Of a stretch of 64,000 bases of DNA, positions 22,785-31,180 are shown one piece after another; the stretch's first letter is position 1, and the number at the start of each line of letters is the position of its first letter. Source of the stretch: Rhynochetos jubatus (Eukaryota > Chordata > Aves > Eurypygiformes > Rhynochetidae); NCBI GenBank assembly GCA_027574665.1, contig CM050666.1:5084001-5148000 (forward strand), given 5' to 3'. A program made the translations under genes and the position numbers. The notes below the pieces were generated by a model. It saw only the letters and a program-made list of their open reading frames with translations, had not been told where the DNA came from and ran no database searches.

Positions 22785-24595
22785 GCACATATACGTGTGA
22801 GTTCCCTCAGTGGTGGTGTTTATTTTTAAACTTCTTTAAGATGTTTAGTACAACCCGGAGCATCACCCTCCCTGTCGCTGGACAACTGGCTTTGCCCTCG
22901 GTTTGCGAGAAGCCCGTGAGCTTTTCTGTCTCTGTGCCTTTTGCCAGCGCTTTCTTTTTTAAATTATGTTTCGCTCATTCCTTGGTTTTATGGATTTTTG
23001 CTCCTCAGCTGCCATCTCAGCCTGCTGCTGGCAGTCTCTGCAGAGAGCAGTGTTCACCCCAGGGAAAGGCAACTCGGTCATTCCGGTGTTGGTGCTGCTC
23101 GCCGGCGGCCGGCCACACCGGGGATGCCCAGGGCCAGCCACAGCCTCACCCGGAGCAGCAAGGCTTCGGGAAAATAGCTCAGCCGCTTTTTGGAGGGCCT
23201 GCCGCAGAGGGTTTTGCTTTCCTCACACACAGAGGCTCTTTCCCACCCGGTTGCCGTTCCCCGGCAGAGCGCACGCCACGGCACCCGCTCCCAAATATCC
23301 CCTGGCCCCGGCGCCGTGCCGTCGGCTCTCCCCACTCCCTGCACCAGCCTTGGCTCTGGATTTGTCACGCCGAGCGAGGCTCGTCCCTCCTCTCCCAACC
23401 CCAGCGTTGGGGCCAGGCTCCAGAAAACCCAGCAAACCTCCGCAGGCTTGCTGGAAAGCAGAGATAAGGGACATTTCGGAGCATTGCTGCGTCCTTTCTT
23501 TTCTTCACGGGTTACAGCCCTCGGTGGAGCTTTGTTTTCTGTCGATCGCAACTTGTCCCAGCGTTTTTGTTGTCTTGGGGGACGGAGGCTGTACCTTGTC
23601 TGCGAGAGCCAGTCGCTGTTATTGTGCTGTGCGTTGTACGTACGTCGAACGGGCCGAGAGGCCCTAGCCCCTATTTAATATTTATTTCTTCTATTTATTG
23701 AGCGTTACTTTGAAAAAGCTCTTTGGGTCTCGCCTTGGCGGTGTTGCCGCGTGCATTGGAGAGAGGTTATCAAAGCGGTGAATTCCTGAGGCTGGCGGAA
23801 AGGTGGCCAGGACAGGATGGGGAGGTCTCCTGTTGTCTCCGACACGTGCCAGATCTTGCTGCAGACATCTACCCCGGCTCTGAAGAAAGCATGGGATGTG
23901 CTAAAAATCACCACCTGCGCCCGTCACTCCACTGACACCGCAGCCACCATCCTCCTCACCCGAGTGGGAGGTGTTTGCTCCATGGGCAGAGCTGCCCGGG
24001 CTGGTGGACGTGGCTCCGGCACCGCCAGGGGAGTGCCCAGTGCTGGGCTGTTCCCGCGGTGCTGGCCAGGAGCCGCAGGGCCCCAGCCCTGGGCTACCAG
24101 GCTAAGAAAGGGATGGATTTAGGTGCCTAACTGAAGACTCTGCCCTTTAGTGTCCAGTGGGGGGTTATTACCTCTTTCCCAGAGGATAAATAACTCCCAC
24201 GACTCTTGCTGTTACCTGGAAGTTTGCACATGCCCCGGAGGGTCTCCGAAGCACTGGTGCATCTGCTGTAGCAACAGCTTCACGGTCAAACCTCCCAACT
24301 TTTGGGCTGTCGCCTAGAGAACAACACCCTGAACCTTGCTGGCCCAGGGGCAACTCTCCACCTTCGAAACCCAGGGAATGAGAAGATTTAGAACAAAAAC
24401 CCAGATGGGAGAAAAGCCGCGAGGGAAACGGCGTCTGTTTCTCGCCTGTTGGTCGATTCCTTACCGAATTATACCGGCACATCCATTCATTTGACTCCGT
24501 TGTAAAATTCCCTTTGCTCTCCATCGAAATGCATACTGTGTTCTTTAGTCTTCCTGGGGTATTTAAGTTGTTAGCCTGGTTAGAAAAAGGGATCC

Positions 24596-24601
24596 AATAA
24601 A
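24596..24601 (+). terminator. SRRM4: SRRM4 poly(A) signal
   Basis: A canonical AATAAA with a T/G-rich stretch (CTGTTTGTCATGTTCC) about 40 nt downstream. It is the first good AATAAA after the SRRM4 stop codon, 4.95 kb downstream. Confidence 0.65.
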
Positions 24602-24615
24602 GGTTCGGACAGTAT

Positions 24616-26952
24616 TTCCTTCTCACTGCAGCCCTGTTTGTCATGTTCCTTCTGGATCCGACTGCGCACGGGATATTTTGGGTTGTTTCAGCTGCTCTGC
24701 AGGGAAGGGCATGTGCCTCCGCTCCCAGCTGCCAAGACCGGCTCCTCAGGGCCCTGGCTGAGGAAAAAACCCGTTGTGGGCTAGTATTTCTGGCAGCTCT
24801 CCCTCCCTTGCTGGGCCAGGTTTTCGCTGCCCTTTGCCAGGCGTTTTGGGTCCCCCTGCCCTGTTCAGGCACCAGTAGTCCAAGCTGGACATGCAGCCGC
24901 CTCACCATGGGGGTGATGGTTCGGGCTCACGGTGCTCTCCTCTGGGCTGTGCCCCTCCCTGCCCGCACAGCCCTCGCTTCGAGCCCTGCACGATGCTCCC
25001 GTGCCGCAGGGCCCCGCTGCGGTCACCTCCTCGGCCGTCTTGGCAGGAGCCAGGGCACTCCCCCGTGAGAAATGGGGTGGTGGGAGCTCTCCGGAACCCC
25101 AATGATGCCCCTCACCCTGGGGTGCTCCCCTGGACTGGCTGGAAGCCCCACAGGGGAGCACTCTGGACCAGCTGCCCGTGCTGTTTTCAGTAGGACTCAG
25201 CTGGGCACCCAGGAAAGGTCTGGCCGCCGCATGGCTAGATCTAGGGGACACAGGACAGCGTCCCCAGGTCACTCGGGGCAGAAGGGAGGCTTCACGCTCC
25301 CTAGGGCTGATGTCGTAGGGCCAGCTCAGCGGTGGGAGGCAGGCAGGAGATTTGGAGTGACAACAGGAGCTAAATTGGGATGGCCCGGAGAGGACGAGAG
25401 CCAGCGGGAGGGGATGTGTGACTAATCGGGATAAACAAGGCGACAGGGAAGATTCCTGGCTGGGGAGGGAGGATGGTCCGGAGCTATGCGGGGAAATGCA
25501 GGACTGGAGATGTTGGGAGATTCCTGGAAACACAGCAGGGTTATGGAGCTGCCCAAAACTTCCTTGGGGCTCGTCCCCCTCTCCCTGTGGGCTGGTGTTT
25601 GCCCGAGCGGGCGCAGAGCTGGGTGCTGGGGTGATCCTGCTTCCCAGCCAAGGTGCGAGGTGTCCAGCTGAGCTCAGGCTCGGTGCGTAGCACTGTCCCC
25701 AGGACACCCTGCTGTCACCCCCGGGCAGCAGGAGCCCACAGTCAGGCAGAACAAGGGGATGGAGAGGGATGACAGAGTCCCTCCACTGGCAGCTCCCTCC
25801 CTGCACCCAGGGGTGCTCAGCCAGTACCTGGGACCTGCCCAGACAAACCCATCAGTCCCCGGGGAGACCCCGGGATGCCCGGCTGTCCCCACACATGGGG
25901 GAGGAAAGGAGCTGAGCACAGGGGAGCAGCCCTGCCCTGCGCCAAGGAGAGGCAGCTCCCTCCCCCAGCGATGCTGCATCGGCGCAGCGTGATTAATGCC
26001 GCTGGAGTGACCAGCCAGCCTGCGCTGCATTAAAGTCTTCCTGCTGTAATTAGTTCCATCAAGTCCATTAGAAAAATTGCAGATGCTGGAAAGAAGGAGC
26101 ATGAGGCAGAGCCGGGAGGGAGGATGCGGCATGAGGAACTGGTCCTGTATCCAGCGTGATCCTCATTGATGACATCCCATCCTTCAGCGGCGCATCCCAT
26201 CGTCCACCCGAGCCGTGCCTGGGCCACCTCCGTGGGGACCCCCTCATTGTCACCAGGTAGCCCCCACTTGCGTGGTGGAGGCCGTCTCGCCCTTGTGGCT
26301 GCTCGCCGGGAGCTCATCCGCCGCCGCGCCTCTTCCCACGGCGGCTGCCTGCTCCCGCCACTGCCCTGTAATTAACCGCGCGCGGCTGTGATTACCGCCT
26401 CGCCCTGCCCGCGCGCCGTGATTGCGGCAGGGCCGGGGCACGCGGTGGGGTGAGGAGGAGGAGGAGGGCGAGGAGGAGGCAGGTGCTGAGCAGTGCCACG
26501 AGGACCCTGACCACCTGCTGCCGGGGGTCCCTCTCCTTCCCACGGCTAGGGGACATTTCCCTGGGCCTGACCGGTGAAGGTGGCCAAGAAATCAAGGCGA
26601 GAGAGGGACATCCCTTGGAGCTCGGTGTTCCTACTGCATCCCACTCGTACCCGGGCCCTGTGGGCAGCCCCAGGTGGCCGAGGTGCTGCATGCTCTGGGC
26701 CACAAAGGGGGTCCATCCCTTGCCCCAGCATCACCCATCGTGGGATCCCACTGCCTTCACAGCGCCACGGGTGCCGCCAGTGACCCATTTCCCAGCACAG
26801 GGGGCTGCTTGGTGCCTGGGGACACGTGGCTTTACAGTGAGGGGAGCAGCTTGGTCCAGCCCCACCGGGGGGGTATTTTAAATAGGTGACACTGGGGTGA
26901 AGGCAGCTGGCCCTGAGCCAGGGTGCTATTTTGGGCAGGCGGGCTGGGTGCA
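24616..26952. other. SRRM4-HSPB8 intergenic region
   Basis: GC-rich DNA with long antisense ORFs of low-complexity composition that I judge spurious. Two AT-containing islands stand out at 26005-26110 (TGTAATTAGTTCC, CCATTAGAAAAATTG) and 26365-26430 (TGTAATTAACC, two GTGATT motifs). They look like homeodomain-site-bearing regulatory DNA. Confidence 0.5.
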
Positions 26953-26983
26953 GGGCAGTGGGAGGGGGCAGTGGGGGCTGGGG
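26953..26983 (+). promoter_or_regulatory. HSPB8: G-quadruplex motif upstream of HSPB8
   Basis: Five G-runs of 3-5 bases are separated by loops of 4, 1, 4 and 2 nt (26953-55, 26960-62, 26964-68, 26973-77, 26980-83). The motif lies about 170 bp upstream of the TATA box. Confidence 0.5.
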
Positions 26984-27148
26984 TAGCTGCCGAAGTACCA
27001 CTGCCCCTCGGCAGCTGGGATCTTCGGGCTGGCCAAAGAGGTCAGCTGCCGCAGCCCAGATTCTCCACGGTTGTTTCATCCTCTCTAAAATACTCGGCTG
27101 ACAGGACAGGAATTGCAAAACACACCCCCCCCCCTCCTCCCTATTCCA

Positions 27149-27156
27149 TATAAATA
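27149..27156 (+). promoter_or_regulatory. HSPB8: HSPB8 TATA box
   Basis: TATAAATA lies 519 nt upstream of the HSPB8 ATG and predicts a transcription start near 27180. Two CAGCTG E-boxes lie about 100-140 bp upstream (near 27011 and 27042), the class bound by myogenic bHLH factors. HSPB8 is strongly expressed in muscle in other vertebrates. Confidence 0.65.
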
Positions 27157-27179
27157 GTGCTCGCCCGGCGGCTGGAAGG

Positions 27180-27674
27180 TTAGAGAAGTTTCTCGGCTCC
27201 GAGCTTAGAAATTTATTGCAGCTCTTGCCCGGGAGCAGCAGGGAAAGTCGCACAAAAAGTGCCAGGGAGCGAGAGGGGAGAGATAAGCTTCTTAATCTTG
27301 GGATATTCGTGGTTTGCTTGGTTTTTTTCCCTCTCCTGCCGAGAAGTTTGATTTTCCTGTCCCTGGGATCGCAGCCAGACAGGAAGCATTTTCTCGCGGC
27401 CAGAGAGCTCCCTCCGTCCTTCCTGTGCTCCTCCGGCTCCCAGGGATTCAACCCTGAATTTATTTTCTCCATCGTCCTTCACCGGGTGCCAGGGAAGGAG
27501 GAGACCCTCCTCGCGGCTCCCACCCGCAGCCAAGCGCCCGCATCCCACCCGGGGTGGATGCGCCTCCTCCGGGACGGGCTCTCCAGGGAAGTTTGCAGCC
27601 AGGAGCAGCCACGCAGAGGCTGAGGCTCTGTAGGAGAGCCCCAGGGACACGCTCGGACCCCTCTGAAGGCAGCC
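27180..27674 (+). other. HSPB8: HSPB8 5' UTR (start approximate)
   Basis: A GC-rich leader of ~495 nt between the predicted start and the ATG. No intron is needed. The ATG context is GCAGCCATGG, a strong Kozak match. Confidence 0.55.
27183..27196 (+). promoter_or_regulatory. HSPB8: Heat-shock element at HSPB8 start site
   Basis: GAGAAGTTTCTCGG contains the inverted HSF unit GAA-nn-TTC (27185-27192), with imperfect flanking units on both sides. It falls at or just downstream of the start site predicted from the TATA box rather than upstream of it. Confidence 0.45.
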
Positions 27675-28053
27675 ATGGCCGACAGCCAGATGCCCTTCTC
27701 CTGCCATTACCCCGGCAGACGCAGCATCCGCGACCCTTTCCGGGAGCCCGGCTTGACCTCGCGCCTGCTGGACGATGATTTCGGGATGTCGCCCTTCCCC
27801 GGGGACCTGACGGCGGACTGGCCCGACTGGGCTCGGCCCCGGCTCACCACCACCTGGCCGGGTCCCCTGCGTGCCGGCATGGCCCGTGCCTCCACCATGT
27901 CTCCCAGCTACGGCACCCGCTTTGGGGGGTACCCTGAGAGCCGCAGCCCCGTGCCCTTTCCCCGCGAGCCCTGGAAGGTGTGCGTCAACGTGCACAGCTT
28001 CAAACCGGAGGAGCTGACGGTCAAAACCAAGGACGGCTACGTGGAGGTGTCAG
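27675..28053 (+). CDS. HSPB8: HSPB8 exon 1 coding part
   Basis: Runs from the ATG in Kozak context to the GTGAGA donor at 28054. It encodes residues 1-126 and the first base of Gly127: the whole N-terminal region and the first strands of the alpha-crystallin domain. It is CpG-rich. Confidence 0.97.
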
Positions 28054-30583
28054 GTGAGAGAGGTGGCACCGGGGATGAGGAGGATGGGATGTGAAATGCA
28101 GCCGGTCCTGCCCTGTCCATGCTGGCTCAAGAAATTGCTGTAAAATGCCGAAATCACCTTCGCTTTAAGCCAGCGGCGGCCGCCCCGTGTTCGGGAGCAG
28201 GGCCAGGGCTGCAGCAGAGCTTTGGGGCAGCCCCCTGGGCAGTTGAGGGGTGCTACAGGGGGACCCAGCTCACAGGCCATGGTGGTTTGCTGCAAAAATG
28301 ACAAAGGACAAGCCTCTTTTGGGGTAAATCTCCCCGCTTTCTGCCCAGGCGAGCTGGGGAGGCAGCGCTGCGGGTGGCAGCACCCTGCCGCAAGCTGCCA
28401 AGAGGGGCCCCAGCCTGGCTCGGTTAATTATAGCCGGGGTGAGGCCAGCACAGAGCGAGATTCCCTTTAAAGGGGCCGAGAGGGAGGCAGCTCTGGTGCT
28501 GGGAAGCAGGCGGCAGCCACCCCCCAGCCCAGCCCTGAGAGGCCCCAGCCTGGGGATGAGACAGCCAGAAATATGTCCCTAAAAATTCATTTAATGGTGG
28601 GGACAGTGCGTGTGGGGTGCACCACATCGGGGGTGTCTATGGACACCCAGCCATGAGCATCCCTTCAGCCAGCACCAACATCCCACATCTCCCGAGCGTG
28701 CCCCGGGCCGGGGTCCCCAGGGAGGGGCTGGGGGCTGCCACACAGCACGTCCCCAGGTATTTATTTGGGGCTCATGGCATGGCAGGGGGAAACCACAGGT
28801 CAGGGGGGTCCGGGCAGCTGCTGGCATGGTTTGACCTTCAGAGGTGCTGCAGGCACAGGGTCCCCCAGGCTGACAGCAGGGTGGAGGGGAGCCCGGCCTG
28901 GGCAGTGGGACAAGGGGGCACACTGCCACCTCCAAGGGTTTTATTACATCTAGGGGCTTTTTCTTAAGCCCCAGCTCTTGGCAGCCTGTGGGACTCTAGG
29001 TCCTCACTGGAAATATGGGTGTGCTGCGTCCAGCATCTCCTTCCCCACATAGGAGAGGCTCCCTGGGAAGGGAAAGCTTTGCCCTGGGAAGGGAAAGACC
29101 TCCCCTGAAAGCTTTTCTGTTGGGTTTTGTTGTTTGCTGGGGAAAATGTGATCTCCGGTGAGGTGGTGACTGGGGTGTTGCCCTTCCCTGCAGGCAAACA
29201 CGAGGAGCAGCAGGTGGAAGGAGGGATCGTCTCCAAGAACTTCACCAAGAAAATCCAGTAGGTACCAGCCAGCCCTGGGGCGTCCCCCGCCAAAGGGACT
29301 GGGGGTATAGGGGGCCTGCCACATCCCCTTGACCAGTACCTGAATGTCACTAGCCTGCTGGGCAGGCAGGTCACAGACAGCGCGGGGATGTCACCAGCAG
29401 CAAAGGGCTGAGCCTTGCCAGTCCCCACGCCCTGGCTCACCCACGCAGGGACCCCCGCGCTTGTTTTCACCCCAAAATCTGCCCTTTAGCAGCACGTGCC
29501 TGGCTGCTTCAGGCGACACGGTGATTTCCTGAGGGATGTCCAAGAGGAGAAGGTCTTTTTCTGGGTATTTTTTCAGTCTCCTCCAGGCCCAGGGCTGTGT
29601 TTGGAGCTGGGGCGCAGGGAATAGGAGGGGTGTAAGGAGCCCCACTCACAGTGTCCTGTGCCCCAGGGCTCAGCAGGACACCGGGCTGACACCCTCATCA
29701 GCCCCAAAATACACCCCTGTGCGGGACTGTGTGTGTATTTATCTGAGTGATGTCAGTCAGATTGTTATCACATTGACTCATGACGGCTCACTTTGACAAC
29801 AACAACGGCCAAGCGCAGGGAGGAAAGGCCAGTCCGGGCCCAACCACAGTGCTTCGCCCATGGGGGGGGAAGACCCCAGCCAGGGGGCTCTGGAGGTTAA
29901 CAGGGAGAAGCAGCCAAGACAAGCCCAGGGCATGGGAAGGGTTTCCTCAGCTGGCTTCTCCACTGCAAAGGAGCCCTGCACATCCCAAACTCCCACGGGA
30001 AAGCTGGAGCGAGCTCCATGCTCCCTCCTGCTTGGCGCTCGGCGGCGGCAGTGGCTCCTTTTACGGGCAAGGCTGGTGTCTGGCGGGCTGCGGCAGGGCC
30101 ATGGCTTATCCTGCTCCGCAAAGCCCAGGCGGGCGGCACAAGCGGCCGGTGACATCCCGTCAAACACATCTGCCGGGGAGATTAACCAGAGCGCCCACAG
30201 GGCCGGAGCAGAGGGCCGCTGTAAATATCCCGGCACATTCCCCGGCGCTACAGTCATAACGTAGTAATAACCCCCGCTGGGGCTGCCGGCTCGGCATCCG
30301 TGGTTCCCCACACGCCGGGGGTCCTGCGTGGGCTGCCCAAGGGTGGATGTGGCATGCTGCAAGCTGGCAGCCGCCCCGGCCCCCCAACTCCTAAACCCTC
30401 TCGTCTTTTCCTCCCTCCTGCAGGCTGCCCTACGAGGTGGACCCCATCACAGTCTTCGCTTCCTTGTCGCCAGAGGGGCTGCTGATCATCGAGGCCCCCC
30501 AGATCCCGCCTTACCAGCAGTATGGCGAGGGCGGCTGCGGCAGCGAGATCCCCGTCGAGAGCCAGGAGGCCACCTGCGCCTGA
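27675..30583 (+). CDS. HSPB8: HSPB8 (HSP22), complete, three exons
   Basis: Small heat-shock protein B8 is a cytosolic chaperone that works with BAG3 and HSP70 in selective autophagy of misfolded proteins. Exons 27675-28053, 29194-29257 and 30424-30583 join to 603 nt, 200 aa (human 196). Both introns are GT-AG (phases 1 and 2). The N-terminus [13 protein letters not shown] is nearly identical to human, and the linker contains [10 protein letters not shown] and WPDWARPRL. The alpha-crystallin domain spans about residues 100-180, with [15 protein letters not shown] at 100-114, [20 protein letters not shown] and the strand [16 protein letters not shown]. Lys145 corresponds to human Lys141, the residue mutated in distal motor neuropathy. 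Unusual: the tail has an Ile-Pro-Val motif at 190-192 where human has Leu-Pro-Gln, and an extra Cys at 186. Confidence 0.97.
28054..29193 (+). other. HSPB8: HSPB8 intron 1
   Basis: A 1140-nt phase-1 intron, GTGAGA...TCCCTGCAG. It is GC-rich and nothing further is recognised in it. Confidence 0.85.
29194..29257 (+). CDS. HSPB8: HSPB8 exon 2
   Basis: A 64-nt exon encoding [20 protein letters not shown] after completing Gly127. It matches human KHEEKQQEGG and the rest, with one residue fewer in the Gln/Glu loop. It contains Lys145 (human Lys141). Donor GTAGGT at 29258; in-frame retention reads CAG TAG. Confidence 0.95.
29258..30423 (+). other. HSPB8: HSPB8 intron 2 with a candidate enhancer
   Basis: A 1166-nt phase-2 intron. 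Around 29740-29810 an AT-richer patch contains a GATA-type site (TTATCA, 29765-29770) and a perfect AP-1/NF-E2 site TGACTCA (29774-29780), followed by TGAC. The rest is GC-rich. Confidence 0.6.
30424..30583 (+). CDS. HSPB8: HSPB8 exon 3 coding part
   Basis: Begins [20 protein letters not shown], completing the alpha-crystallin domain, then a Gly-rich tail and [11 protein letters not shown] with TGA at 30581-30583. The acceptor is TCCTGCAG. The codons of the Ile-Pro-Val motif are at 30548-30556. Confidence 0.96.
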
Positions 30584-31180
30584 CCGGCCACCCACATCCC
30601 TCCCGCACCCCGGCATCCCTCCTCCCCTCTCTCCTCTCCCCCCAGGCCCCCGCTCCCCGGTCCCCTGCGGCGCGGCATCCAGACAGCCTCTGGCAAGGGT
30701 GACGGGTGCCGCTCGCAGGGCCGGCAGCACCCGCCACCCCACGGGGGGAGCAGCTGAGAGCCGGGGCACACGCCGGGTGCCAGGCCACCGTCCCCGAGGG
30801 CTTGTAGCGGTCTGAGGTGCCGGTAGAGATTTTGTGCCCGTGGGGCCGAGCAGAATGATGTCCTCGTTATGGTTGTTGTCTGCTCTGAGTCGCTTGGATG
30901 GGATACTTAAAACAATAGCAAAAAAGGGCCCTTTCTTCTCTACAATTGACGGGGAATCCCATAGCCCTGTGTCTTTTCCTCCTCCGTGGGTTGTTTATTT
31001 TAAACAAAGGATGCAGGTCCGGCGGCGGAGCTTGACGGCACGGCCTCCGTCCCGAGAAACGCAAACCGTCTGCGTGTTTTCAACATTGGTTTTGGGTTTG
31101 TTTTTCTTTCTTTTTTTCCAAAGAGAATTTGTGCTTTTACTTGTCAGACCTGAGGAATAAAACCCAGTCGATGTTCTTAG
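30584..31180 (+). other. HSPB8: HSPB8 3' UTR
   Basis: About 600 nt; C-rich at first, then T-rich toward the AATAAA at 31156. The cleavage point is approximate. Confidence 0.7.
31156..31161 (+). terminator. HSPB8: HSPB8 poly(A) signal
   Basis: AATAAA 573 nt after the stop codon, the first canonical signal there, followed by T-rich sequence. Confidence 0.75.

Larger units (their letters stand above)
19647..24615 (+). other. SRRM4: SRRM4 3' untranslated region
   Basis: The region runs about 5 kb from the stop codon to shortly after the AATAAA at 24596; the end point is approximate. It is GC-rich with AT-rich islands of ATTTA pentamers (22057-22073, 22135-22150, 23671-23700) and a GT repeat at 22765-22784. 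Several long ORFs within it, up to 386 codons, look like products of high GC. A long 3' UTR is usual for neural SRRM4 transcripts. Confidence 0.75.

Noticed and set aside
22934..22940. miR-124 seed match GTGCCTT in the SRRM4 3' UTR
   Set aside because: A single seven-base match in 5 kb is expected by chance, and miR-124 is co-expressed with SRRM4 in neurons.
22307..23467. 386-codon ORF inside the SRRM4 3' UTR (+ strand)
   Set aside because: It lies in GC-rich UTR, contains low-complexity Arg/Pro/Gly sequence, has no recognisable domain, and overlaps other long frames; high GC explains its length.
24865..25806. 313-codon antisense ORF between SRRM4 and HSPB8
   Set aside because: Ser/Pro-rich low-complexity translation without motifs, promoter or splice support; long frames occur on both strands here because stop codons are rare in GC-rich DNA.
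26546..27472. 308-codon antisense ORF across the HSPB8 promoter
   Set aside because: It crosses the HSPB8 TATA box and 5' UTR and has no domain-like features; it is a shadow of GC-rich sequence.
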